The notes beneath the pieces were generated by a model. It was not told the origin of the DNA and made no database searches. It was given only the letters and a program-made list of their open reading frames with translations. Both the position numbers and the translations under genes were made by a program. A stretch of DNA of 64,000 nucleotides, taken from the NCBI GenBank assembly GCA_004835665.1, contig RBKR01000003.1, forward strand, positions 1,116,001 through 1,180,000. Reading direction: 5' to 3'. Below, piece by piece: positions 52,735-62,693 of this stretch. Source of the stretch: Phoma sp. XZ068. Taxonomy: Eukaryota > Ascomycota > Dothideomycetes > Pleosporales > Didymellaceae. Every line of letters starts with the position of its first letter. The first letter of the stretch is position 1.

Positions 52735-54803
52735 CCAGCAATGCGCCGGGGTCTACCCTTTCACCGCCGCGCTCGCCCCCGCAGCCTCACGCCCCACCCG
52801 CGCCTCGAGACCAGCATGGCTCTACCAGGGCAGCAGACGCGTGCGGGAGAGCGCCGCCTCCTGCCATGCACGCGTCGGTTAGCACCCCAACACCGCCGCC
52901 AGACCTGCGCCAGAGCACCAGAGCCATGCGGGCAGACGCTCAAGCCCAAGAGCCTCCACGGCCGTCGATAGCCACACCCAACGAGCACGACTCCCTCAAA
53001 TACCATCTCTTGGGCCCCTCGCTCACCAAAGCTGGCCAAGACACGGTCGACCAGCAGAAGGTCTCTGAGATCATATACAACGCCTCGAAGGGGTCCAAGT
53101 TCTTCAACAACGAGGAGGTCAAGGACAAGAACCTCACGGAGAAGATTGCAAAGATCTTGGCAAAAAAGGCCCAGCTGGAGAAACTCGATCTCTCTGCAGA
53201 TCTGCGCCGTGCAGATGACTACATCGCGGAGCTGGAGCTCAGTCGAGACTTGAGCCAGACAGTGGTGCATCTTGACTGCGATGCCTTCTACGCTGCTGTG
53301 GAGGAGCTGGACAGACCAGAGCTGAAGGAGGTTCCCATGGCTGTAGGCAAGGGGGTGCTGACTACCTGCAATTACCATGCGAGGAAGTTTGGGTGTCGCT
53401 CGGGCATGGCTGGCTTTGTTGCTATGAAGCTGTGTCCGCAGCTCATCTGCGTTCCTCTAAACTTCACAAAATACATGGCTAAAGCTGAGGAAGTTCGCGA
53501 AGTGTTGGCTTTGTACGATCCAAATTTTGAAAGCGCTAGCTGCGACGAAGCCTATCTCAATATCACACAATATTGCGAGGAGCATCAAATGGGCCCGGAG
53601 GAGGTCGTCAGTCAGCTTCGCGCCGAGGTCTTCGAGAAGGCTAAGATCACCGTGTCTGCTGGAATCGCTGCCAACGCCAAGTTGGCTAAGATTGGTTCGA
53701 ATAAGAACAAGCCTAACGGTCAGTTCTTCCTGCCGAGCGATAGACAAACCATCATGGAATTCATGAAGACGATGCCGACACGAAAGGTCAATGGTGTTGG
53801 GCGTGTCTTTGAGCGTGAGCTAGACGCAATTGGCATCAAGACCTGTGGCGATATCTACGCCCAGCGTGGCTATCTCGCCCAGCTCTTTGGTCAAAAGGGG
53901 TTCCAGTTCCTGATGCAATGCTACTTGGGTCTAGGGCGCACCAAAATCCAACAAGCCGAAGAGTCTCATCGCAAAAGCGTCGGCACCGAGACCACTTTCA
54001 AAGAGCTAGGCACTCCTGATGCGCTGCGTGAGAAGCTGCGGTGGGTCGCTGATGAGCTCGAAGGAGATTTGAAACGCACCGAATACAAGGGCAGAACGCT
54101 TTGCATCAAGATCAAACTGGCTACATACGAAGTTCATACCCGCCAGACCACTCCGCCGTTCGCAGTACAGCGTGCGGACGATCTGTATAAATACAGTCTA
54201 CCGATGCTGGAGAAGCTAATGAAGGAGATACCAAACATGAGGCTACGACTCATGGGTTTGAGGGTTACGCACATCGTCAGTACAAAGAAACCGGGGATCG
54301 ACTTTTTCGGGCGCAATAGAACGAGCGAAAACACTGCAACGAAGAAGAGGATCAATCGCACTGGTGGGGAGTGGGAGATTTGGCCTGAGCAGGACTTCGA
54401 AGAGGCGGCAGCGCAAGAGCGTAATGACGAGATGAATGAGCTGGAGCAACTATCACAAGAGTACGAACGAGCTCAGATCAAAGCGGATAGTGAAACCTCG
54501 ATCACACCTCAGTCAGAACCCGTTGCAGACGAGCAATGGATATGTCCTGTCTGCGCCCTCCCGCAACCACCGGATGACAGCACCTTCAACGCGCACATTG
54601 ACTTCTGTCTTTCTCGCGATACCATCAAGGAAGCTGTCAAATCCACGGCGCCAACACCACCGCCACCATCGCTGGATAGACAACCTAGCGTCTCGAAGCC
54701 GGGGCAGAGAAAGGGCAAGCGGGGGCGGCCAAGGAATGAGCAGCCATCAGAAGAGCAGGCACGTGAAAAGAGACGGGCGTTTTTCTCGATGGGAACGAGC
54801 TGA
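52731..54803 (+). CDS. DNA polymerase kappa (Y-family translesion polymerase) with UBZ finger
   Basis: Single exon, 690 aa. Y-family polymerases copy past DNA lesions. The Pro-rich N-terminus precedes the kappa-specific N-clasp region (LTKAGQDTVDQQKVSEIIYNAS...GSKFFNNEE). Palm motifs are VHLDCDAFYAAVEE with Asp182/Asp184 and SASCDEAYLNI with Asp272-Glu273, giving the catalytic carboxylates. Finger and helix-hairpin-helix segments follow (KVNGVGRVFERELDAIGI), then the little-finger domain with TPPFAVQRADDL. Near the end, WICPVCALPQ...HIDFC (Cys605, Cys608, His, Cys626) is a ubiquitin-binding UBZ-type zinc finger for PCNA-ubiquitin recognition. A basic GQRKGKRGRPRN tail may be a nuclear signal. 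Filamentous ascomycetes keep Pol kappa, unlike budding yeast. Confidence 0.95.
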   Translation: MTSNAPGSTLSPPRSPPQPHAPPAPRDQHGSTRAADACGRAPPPAMHASVSTPTPPPDLRQSTRAMRADAQAQEPPRPSIATPNEHDSLKYHLLGPSLTKAGQDTVDQQKVSEIIYNASKGSKFFNNEEVKDKNLTEKIAKILAKKAQLEKLDLSADLRRADDYIAELELSRDLSQTVVHLDCDAFYAAVEELDRPELKEVPMAVGKGVLTTCNYHARKFGCRSGMAGFVAMKLCPQLICVPLNFTKYMAKAEEVREVLALYDPNFESASCDEAYLNITQYCEEHQMGPEEVVSQLRAEVFEKAKITVSAGIAANAKLAKIGSNKNKPNGQFFLPSDRQTIMEFMKTMPTRKVNGVGRVFERELDAIGIKTCGDIYAQRGYLAQLFGQKGFQFLMQCYLGLGRTKIQQAEESHRKSVGTETTFKELGTPDALREKLRWVADELEGDLKRTEYKGRTLCIKIKLATYEVHTRQTTPPFAVQRADDLYKYSLPMLEKLMKEIPNMRLRLMGLRVTHIVSTKKPGIDFFGRNRTSENTATKKRINRTGGEWEIWPEQDFEEAAAQERNDEMNELEQLSQEYERAQIKADSETSITPQSEPVADEQWICPVCALPQPPDDSTFNAHIDFCLSRDTIKEAVKSTAPTPPPPSLDRQPSVSKPGQRKGKRGRPRNEQPSEEQAREKRRAFFSMGTS

Positions 54804-55104
54804 GCGTTAATGATATGATACAATGATACCCCATGACCATGTTGAGAGCCTGAACCTTGTGTTCGTTCTCTGCGCATCGCAGTCTTGTCTGCTCTTGAAG
54901 CTAGTGAGCTAAGTGACACGTGATGGCGTGCGGCTGTGACTTGATGCGCTTCTCAGCTCCTTCAATTTTTCATTCCTAGTTTTACCACTCTTTTGCTTAC
55001 AAACCTCCAGTCTGTGTCCGTCATTTTCCTCACATGCACCCAGGGTGACATTATTTTATGTCTCAAGGGCTCATCTACAAATACAGTGCTAGTCGAGAAC
55101 CAGA
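54804..55104. other. Intergenic, Pol kappa 3' flank and HET promoter
   Basis: 301 nt between tandem genes. Nothing recognisable. Confidence 0.5.
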
Positions 55105-57003
55105 ATGTCCGGACAACCATACGAAGGAACACTGAACGGCCGCAATATTCGACTACTGCGACTCGATCCGAATAAACCAGAAGCACCAATTAATTGTCAC
55201 CTCATCACGACATCGCTCGACACTGCCCCGCCTTATGCAGCACTCTCGTATGTCTGGGGTGATGCTTCAATCACCGAGAGTATCCATTGTAATGACGTGG
55301 AAATGCAAGTCACTACGAACTTGGCACGAGCGCTGCGAAGGCTACGTACGTTCGTAATGCCGGGAAATACGCAAGTTCATTCTCGATCAGGGCATATCAA
55401 GACAGCGCCGCCCCTGCCGCTGTCCAAGTCTGGTCAAACTCATCTATGGATCGATGCCCTCTGTATAAACCAAAACAATATACCTGAGCGTAACGAACAA
55501 GTCCAACTCATGGGCGAGATATACTCGAAAGCCCAAAAAGTCGTTGTGCATCTAGGCTACGACGAGGTAAACGACAAGGAAGTAGCCACTGTCCTCGCAA
55601 GCATGCAATGCGTAGCATCGAAGAATATCTCGGAACTAGGAGCACAGCAAATCGTCGGTCGTGATGCAGCGGGGAGGCGAATCTGGAGTGAGCGGAAGCC
55701 TACGTTCACGAAGAAAGACCTTGCTCGTGATATGGCTGACCAAGGCTATCCGGATGCGTGGCGCGCTCTCAATGTCTTCTTCTCCAGTGTGTGGTACGAT
55801 CGTATGTGGTGCATTCAAGAGGCTATGCTGGCCCGGGAGTTAACCGTACTCTTCGGTACTTCAGGAGTCGACAGCAACGACGTTAGAACATTCGGCGCGT
55901 GGTACATGAAACAAGTAGACGCCGCAAACTGGGAGCGCTCTGTGGGCTTCATCGAACGAGGCCGCGCTATTTCCGCAGTGATGATGTTTTCACACAAAGT
56001 ACCGCGCAACATGAAGCCTCTTGACTTGCTGGCCTCGCATTGTGGACACCAAGCCACAGATCCAAGAGACAAGATCTACGGTAACCTCAGCCTTCTTGGG
56101 CCAAGGTTCATGGATGTGGATTATACAAAGTCCACAGCTCAAGTCTATATCGATAGCTTCCTACGCCTCTCCGGCACCGATCTCGAGGTTCTAGCCCACG
56201 CAAGACACCTCCACCCTTTCGCCCCAGTCGATGAGTTTCCCTCGTGGGTTCCAAGGTGGGACAAAAACATCTGCGGACCAGTATTATATCCAGACGTCGA
56301 AAACCAGAGGTGCGGTCACGCCGGTCGCAAGGCAGATCCAAACATCGACCACGATCTAGCACGGAGTGGTATCCTTCGGCTGCGCGGTGTCTCCTTTGGC
56401 AAAGTGGAATGCGTCATCTTCCACTTCAGCGAACTGTCGTCCGAGCTAGCTCCAGACGTCGCACTCAGACAGGACACCGCTCTGCGAGCCCATCTCCAAT
56501 ACATGCTGGACGGCGCAAGCGATCCCTCGTTCTTGATCAGACTGGCAACGACTTTCACCGGTGGCCGATATACACAGGATATCCTAGCTGGCAGCAAGGT
56601 CTCCTTCGAGGAAGAAATGCAGTGTATATTCGACTTCCTCGCCTTTGCGCGCCCACTGCTTCCCGCGGGCCAAAGTCTACCGGAGTGGTTTGACGAGTCG
56701 GTAGCAGACGCAGAAGCGTTCAGGAGGCTCAAATTCCGCTACTGCAACAATATGAAATTGTTCTACTCAACCTCTGGTGGGAAGGAGCCTTGCATCGGCC
56801 TTGGACCCGCTCCAATGAAAGAAGGCGACATTGTTGCTGTCTTTGACGGAGGCGCGGTGCCGTTCGTCTTGCGGCCGACTGGCAACGGGAATGACCAGTA
56901 CTACTTTATGGGGAACTGCTTTATGTATGACATTGCGAATGGGGAGATTTACGACATGCTAGGGCAGCATGGAATACATGAGAGGGTATTTGACATCGTA
57001 TGA
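55105..57003 (+). CDS. Heterokaryon-incompatibility (HET) domain protein, 632 aa
   Basis: Single exon. HET domains mediate non-self recognition and cell death after hyphal fusion, often as the output of allelic recognition systems. The domain spans about residues 40-210: PPYAALSYVWGD, then LWIDALCINQNNIPERNEQV and LMGEIYSKAQKVVVHLGYD, then WYDRMWCIQEAMLA. The C-terminal part (ATDPRDKIYGNLSLLG, VPFVLRPTGNGNDQYYFMG) is the usual fungal HET-gene tail with no added NACHT or WD repeats. Start MSGQPYEG. No frameshift or stop interrupts it, so it looks intact. Partner specificity cannot be read from sequence. Confidence 0.95.
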   Translation: MSGQPYEGTLNGRNIRLLRLDPNKPEAPINCHLITTSLDTAPPYAALSYVWGDASITESIHCNDVEMQVTTNLARALRRLRTFVMPGNTQVHSRSGHIKTAPPLPLSKSGQTHLWIDALCINQNNIPERNEQVQLMGEIYSKAQKVVVHLGYDEVNDKEVATVLASMQCVASKNISELGAQQIVGRDAAGRRIWSERKPTFTKKDLARDMADQGYPDAWRALNVFFSSVWYDRMWCIQEAMLARELTVLFGTSGVDSNDVRTFGAWYMKQVDAANWERSVGFIERGRAISAVMMFSHKVPRNMKPLDLLASHCGHQATDPRDKIYGNLSLLGPRFMDVDYTKSTAQVYIDSFLRLSGTDLEVLAHARHLHPFAPVDEFPSWVPRWDKNICGPVLYPDVENQRCGHAGRKADPNIDHDLARSGILRLRGVSFGKVECVIFHFSELSSELAPDVALRQDTALRAHLQYMLDGASDPSFLIRLATTFTGGRYTQDILAGSKVSFEEEMQCIFDFLAFARPLLPAGQSLPEWFDESVADAEAFRRLKFRYCNNMKLFYSTSGGKEPCIGLGPAPMKEGDIVAVFDGGAVPFVLRPTGNGNDQYYFMGNCFMYDIANGEIYDMLGQHGIHERVFDIV

Positions 57004-58516
57004 GCGAAATCCACGTTCACGTCGCCCACTGGTTCAAGAAGAGTCCCATGATCTAGTACCATGGTGGACATCAACTTGGGTAACACTCAAGTTTCAGGTT
57101 TCCGAAGGCAGTTGCAAGGACAGCGTAGGCAATGCCGAGAAAATATGTCTTCCTTTGTCGAGCTCGTGACCAGCTGTTCATTTGTCCTGGACCGTGTTCA
57201 CCTCAGCTGTGTATGTCAGCCGGCCCCAATGTATTTTCCGCGCTGACCTCAATTCCGGCAACGTGACTTGTGCCGTATTGTCCTCAGCCCAACACTGTGT
57301 CTTGTGCCTTATACCTTGACTGCACCTCCTGTCCATGACGTCGAAGTCACGAGCGGTATGTGGGTAGCATGACGGGAGTGTGGATCCGTGCAGCGGGAGA
57401 ACACACCAGTGTCTACCAAAGTATGCCAACTTTCAACCTATCAGAAGCTGAAACGTCTTACCGCATGCATGTACGTCGATCGATGAGGGGAAGTAAGCAG
57501 GATGCGGCTGCGGCTGCGAAGCAGATCCTCGCATTGCATGTTGATTTCTCGTTGGCTTGTCGAGCCTGCAATACCCAGCATTGCAGAGGGAAATGCAGAA
57601 TTGCTATTCGTAAATAGATTCAAGGTGTGGCAAACGGTGGTGATGCAGCCTTGACGGCTCCTCAGCCGGCGAGAATGCAACGGTCATGCCTACGGTACGG
57701 TCTTCTGAACTGAAGAAGCTACATGTTGTGTAAGAAGGCCGAGGCTGACTCGTCAGAGAGTGCCTCTGAGGATTATCAAAGACTTGCAAGTACCCTGTAG
57801 TGTGTAGCAGTTTCACTACTCCCGAGCACATCACGCGTAGATTAAAGGGTCGTGGAGATTCAAAGCTTCGTGGTCAGGATAAGCATAGTCATAGTATTAG
57901 AGTTCAGCGCCGTGTTGCTTTCACTTACTGTTGCATGGTTTGAGGTCCACGCTGGAGTCGTCGTAGAAGGCCAGGACCACTACCGTCGATACCGGGGAAA
58001 GGCTGAGAGATGTTGGTTACACTACTTCATGCAGTGGGGTGACACGCTGGCGGGTGAATGAGCTCGACGCTTGGGTCTGGTCAGGGTGGATCCCTACTTG
58101 GACCACTCGCCGAGGGTTGTAATTATGTATTTCCTCGTCCCGAGCAGGACTATTTCATTACCTTGCCAAGGGGAGAAGAGATTTAGACTTATGCAGGTTC
58201 ATTGTTGTACAGTCTCCGAGCTTGTTAGCTGCCGACGCACGTGGGTATCACCGTTCAAGTCCGTCGTCCAACCTACGAATATTCAATCGATCTTGAGATG
58301 AGAGAGTCTTAACTGCGTTGGTCGTTTGACACCTGAAGTGTCAAGATGCTGTGCTTGATTTGATATGCTTAGGTGCAGCCATCGAGTCTTGCTGGCCTGG
58401 AACACCTCCGCGAGGCGCTCCCCAGCAGTGGGTCGACCTGCCTACTGGGTACGCAGTTCAGCCAAGCTGACTTGTACACTATTCTTACATTCTTAGTCTT
58501 ACACTACGGCTTGTAG
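57004..58516. other. Intergenic, 1.5 kb
   Basis: No supportable gene. Several 60-85-codon frames without motifs or splice structure occur on both strands. Confidence 0.5.
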
Positions 58517-59107
58517 TCACTGAGGCTTTGCGTCGTTGCCGTCTCCGTCTTCCTCCACTATCCTTGTCTCCCCCGCTTTGAGCAGGGTCTCGCCGAGTCC
58601 GTTCGGTACATCGTCTTCTGATCGGTATATTGAGTCGTAATTTAGCCGCCTTCGAAGTATGGATCGTGCTTCTGTCAGGTTCGCAATGTCCAACGTCCAC
58701 ATGGTCCCACCTGTTACCATGAGACCAACACTGAAGCAGTTCATTGTGGCCATATTGAGCGCTTGTAGCGCATCAGACATGGGACTGAAGAATTCGTGAG
58801 GATTCGTATTCGGCGCGTAAAAAGATGGTTTGACTCGAAGCTGCCGCCGCCAGACGGCCCTGCGTGTTATCGCTGTCGATGCAACGAGGCATGCAGAGCC
58901 AAGCAAGAAGACTGAGAGCTGGCGCAGTGATCGTGATGATGTGACAGGCGTGCGTTCGAAGGCGGCCTCAGGTGGAGGTTGCAGCGGCGGGCTGTTCTGC
59001 GGTGGGCAGTTGTGCGGGCTGTTCGGCGGCGGCGGCGAGTTGTTGACCGGCTGAGGGGAGGACCGTGTCATCATGCGAATGATTGGAAGTTTCTGTAAGG
59101 ACTCCAT
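58517..59107 (-). CDS. AIM11: AIM11-like mitochondrial membrane protein
   Basis: Single exon, 196 aa. The N-terminus is Pro/Asn/Ser-rich. Two hydrophobic helices follow: LSVFLLGSACLVASTAITRR near residues 64-82 and MATMNCFSVGLMVTGGTMW near 120-140. Between them are the conserved-looking RVKPSFYAPN and DALQALNMAT segments. This layout (TITRR after TM1, FY-P, LxALNxAT before TM2) matches Aim11, whose yeast deletion affects mitochondrial inheritance; its biochemical role is not defined. The second ATG, 33 nt in, could also serve. The acidic tail (RIVEEDGDGNDAKPQ) is normal for length. Confidence 0.85.
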   Translation of the reverse strand: MESLQKLPIIRMMTRSSPQPVNNSPPPPNSPHNCPPQNSPPLQPPPEAAFERTPVTSSRSLRQLSVFLLGSACLVASTAITRRAVWRRQLRVKPSFYAPNTNPHEFFSPMSDALQALNMATMNCFSVGLMVTGGTMWTLDIANLTEARSILRRRLNYDSIYRSEDDVPNGLGETLLKAGETRIVEEDGDGNDAKPQ

Positions 59108-60269
59108 GGGCCCGTATAGTAGTTATGCAGGTAATCCGGGGTAGAGACCTCGGAAAGTTGCACGATCAGCGCTCTGCAGCAGCTCGTGCGGACTCCCGAG
59201 ACGGTATTCGGGGGTGGTTACGCTTTGTTACTCGTCGTTAGAGGTAACACCGGCAATTTCGATATGAGTAGAGTCGTATGACGATTACAACAAGGCGATT
59301 AGAGATCCTTTTGGAGGGCAATGGCGTGTTGTGAGAGGCTGTTGTTGTCGTTCACGAAAAAGTTCAAGGTTCAACCGAGAAACTTCCGCGGGTCGAACTT
59401 CGTGGTCCCTTCGCCGTAACCAGTTTAACAGCGACTACAACAACTTCAACAATAACCACATTGCCAATGTCATTGATGTACTACAGCTACATATTGCCAC
59501 TACTCATGATCATTTTCAGTGTGATGAATGACTCTGACTAAGCTGTTTGCATATAATGTCGAACTACCGCGTCAGACCTGGACCGACTCCTTGGTTTCGA
59601 GCGTACAGCATCTGACGATGCACAAGCAACGTGCAGGGCACTCCTCTCGGAGCTCACAGCACATGTTCGATGTGCAGTTTTGATAGTGTTGCATGCACGA
59701 TCGTCCTCTATCTGTCTTGAGGTCCCCAGCCCGTACAAGCGACCCTCTTTGCTGTCGACTTCCACTACAACAAGTGTGAAATCAGTGACAAACTGTACTT
59801 TACATTTTGCAAGATACGCTGGATGGAACCAGCGGCAGCCTCAACGCTATCATAAGCTTCGTGATAGTGTGTGTTACCGATGACCTGGATAGACCAAGCA
59901 TCTTCCTAGAATGCAGCGTGTGCACACCCGTACCTAGGCCACTTCAGCCCTGTTCGCAGTTAAGAGCGACAACATGTCATTGTACCAATCGGATATAGCA
60001 ATGACCCCTAGTTGCATCCAGTGTCACCAACCAAATGTTGCCTGACCATGACCGCACTGCTCACGGACGCTATATTACGAGAATAGTCCTACGAACTTGC
60101 ATGTACACGAGCCTCCGATCAGGCACGACTCACTATGCAGTACGACATCCGGCGAGAAGGAATTGGACTATTGATTTCGGCTCACAGTGTTGCGCGAGGC
60201 GTTGGAGATGCGGCATTCTCGATCATCACGAAGTGGAAGAGAGCAATGCGTATGGGGGCGAAAAGGTTG
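59108..60269. other. Intergenic, 1.2 kb
   Basis: No supportable gene. Small ORFs (60-79 codons) only. Confidence 0.5.
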
Positions 60270-60276
60270 TATAAAG
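60270..60276 (+). promoter_or_regulatory. TATA box of the Thr/Lys-rich secreted-protein gene
   Basis: TATAAAG lies about 125 nt before the ATG at 60401, a usual fungal core-promoter distance. Confidence 0.55.
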
Positions 60277-60400
60277 CCAGCAGTACTTCCAATCGAAGGG
60301 TAGAAAGCACCAACAGTATCAGCAGATCCTCAGCGTTGACACACATCCTCATTGCACTTCATTCGCTCGACTTTAGTCGTTCACCCACGATAAATCCACT

Positions 60401-61135
60401 ATGCTCTTCCAGAACACCATTCTTGCTCTTCTGGCTTCGGCCTCCGTTGTTCTCGGTGCAGCCTTCCCTGGCGGTGATAAGGATAAAACCACATGCTCTG
60501 CCGGTAAGATTGGTGATCCACGTACCTACCACTAGGCTGATCATGATGGATTCACAGTCTACGCCACCAAGACCAACTACGGAGAGACAAAGTCTACTTA
60601 CTACGAGACCAAGACCAAGCTCGATACCTACCCAGGTACCAGCACTAAGCTGACTACCACTTCCTCGGCATGCCCCTACACCACCACCGTCTACAAACCT
60701 ACAGTAAGTTCATCACACGAGAGGTCAGCGTATGTACTAACAGCTCAGACCAAAACCTACTACGAGACATCCACCACTGTTGAAAAGATCCCGGTCACTA
60801 CCTATAGCTACGCCACCAAGACCAAGACCGAAACCAAGTACAAGACCGAGACGGACAAGTCAACGTAAGCCAACTTTCCTTACTCTAACCAGTGATTTCC
60901 CTACTACCTCCCTTCATCCTCAATATCTATTTGTCCATCAAAGACTAATAGTAAATGCAGATCCGTCGGTACTACCTACAAGCTCAGCACGGGCACCATC
61001 ATCGTTACCTACACTCAAACCAAAACCAAACTCGAGACCATCACCAAGGAAACCAAGGTTCCCACCACGGAGACCAAGGTCGAGACCAAGACTGTCTGCA
61101 CGACGAAGAAATGCGAGGGTTATGGTTGCTACTAG
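60401..61135 (+). CDS. Small secreted Thr/Lys/Tyr-rich protein, 179 aa
   Basis: Four exons (60401-60503, 60558-60703, 60749-60864, 60961-61135) give 179 aa. The signal peptide is MLFQNTILALLASASVVLG, cleaved before AAFPGG. The mature protein is built of short alternating Thr/Lys/Tyr runs such as TYYETKTKLDTY, SYATKTKTETKYKTETDK and IIVTYTQTKTKLETITKET, suggesting extended beta or heavily O-mannosylated structure. Five cysteines sit near the ends, the last three clustered as VCTTKKCEGYGCY. All introns have GTAAG donors (54, 45 and 96 nt). Composition suggests a cell-wall or surface protein, but there is no GPI signal. No named family recognised. Confidence 0.78.
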
Positions 61136-61693
61136 CCGAATCGCGAGCAGGCGAAGTGAGAGACAGTTGCTTTGATGCAGACAGTGGCACATAGTATTGC
61201 ACGTGGAAGCATAGCGTTCGAGGGTTCGGCCAACTGATTCACTCTTTATGATTTGACGAGGTTATGAGGGCGATGAGATTTGGATAGTCACTCCTTAGCA
61301 ATGAGACTGTGTTATGCTTGACGTTGTTGTGTCTGCGTTCTTTTGCAAGTAAATAATGAATTTGGGTGGTATCTCACTTTGTATGTTTGCAGGTTGGAAC
61401 GAGGACGAACTCAGCTCGTCTTCTGTGTGATTGACAGTGTTTTACTACATCTCTTCCCATTCACATGTAGCTGCACGATACAGATCCACAGTCAGGAACT
61501 TTGCCTCAACATCCATCCACATGATCGCGATCTCCCTGTCTGCTTCAGGCATTTTACTGCCTTCATGAGCGCCGGCCACATATTCGAGCTACTGGAGGCT
61601 ACCTCCATGCTGCACGATATGGTCCAGGAGTAGCCGTTTAAAGACTGGGTATCATTCTGCGATTCATAGCCATGTTGTGCTCTCTACTTAGAT
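61136..61693. other. Convergent 3' flanks, no gene seen
   Basis: 558 nt. Contains one unsupported ORF of 96 codons (61343-61633). Confidence 0.5.
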
Positions 61694-62313
61694 TCAGCCC
61701 ATCTTGACGTTGGAAAAGTCCATCTCAGGGTGCTGCGACTTGAACTGCTCCAGGATGTCCAGCTTCTTCTGCTCGTCGCTCGTTGGCTTTCCCATCTCCT
61801 TCTGCCTCTGGTCGAACATCATCTTCTCGACCATGCCGCGCGTCTCGCCGTCGAGGTCGCCCAGCTTGCTGTTCTCGGGCTGGATCTTGCTGGTGTCGAT
61901 CTTGGGGGCGGAGGTGATGACATGCGGCCACCACTCCATCTGGTTGACCTTGTCCAGGTGGATTTCAATGTCCTTGCCTGTGGCTGAGGTGCTCAGGGTC
62001 CAGGTAGAATCGTCGACACGGATGGGGTGGGGGAGCTCGCCCTGTTGGGTGTCAGAAGGGGCCTGCACAGCATGTAAGGGCAACGCACGTCGATGATGGG
62101 CTCCTGGCCCTTGATGCCCACTTTGATCGCGTTCCTGGCGATCTTGATGTCCAGGTCCTTGCCCTTGTACTTGGACTCGATCGAAACGGTAATGTCGAGG
62201 TCCTTGATCGTCTGGTCCCACTTGTAGGGCAGAGCGGCCTGCTCGGCCTGCTCCCTAGCCTTCCTCTCGGCGTCGAGCTTCTGCTGCTCCTCGGGCGGGG
62301 GTGAGCCTGACAT
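61694..62313 (-). CDS. nudC: Nuclear movement protein NudC (CS/p23 domain)
   Basis: Exons 62089-62313 and 61694-62041 join across a 47-nt GTGCGT...CCAACAG intron to 190 aa. NudC is a co-chaperone for dynein-pathway and WD-repeat proteins, first defined in hyphal nuclear migration. The CS domain covers about residues 27-115: PYKWDQTIKDLDITVSI, KVGIKGQEPIID, then after splicing GELPHPIRVDDSTWTLS and NQMEWWPHVI. The C-terminal helix (LGDLDGETRGMVEKMMFDQR...QFKSQHPEMDFSNVKMG) is the family hallmark. The retained-intron frame would replace the CS core, so splicing is certain. Length fits fungal NudC (about 190-200 aa). Confidence 0.95.
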
Positions 62314-62693
62314 GGTGGGCGGCGGGCGTCGTGTTTGCAGCTGTTTGGCGGGGAACGTGTTTGACAGCTGGTCCCCTCCAAAACATTTGGCGGGCGCTCG
62401 GCGCAGGTGCAGCGTCATCGCTAGCTGGCAGCTCGTCGCAGTGGGTCCGTCCTCATTATACGTACCAGCACCCCGGCTACACTAATCGCGCATCTGTGCT
62501 GCCGCTGCCCGAACGTCGTATCCCTTTGCCATTGATAGACCCTCTGCAGTATTCTTTGCACCCAGCTGTGCCGGCATGTTGCGATAGACCCAGCGGAGCC
62601 ACCGCCGCAGCCACCACGACCGGCCGCGACCCATCAAACATCGACTCTACGCGGACCCCCGGTAGCCCCCGGCTGTAGCACCCTACGGCCCTC
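62314..62693. promoter_or_regulatory. Bidirectional promoter region, nudC / AP180
   Basis: 380 nt between outward-facing ATGs. No specific elements identified. Confidence 0.45.
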
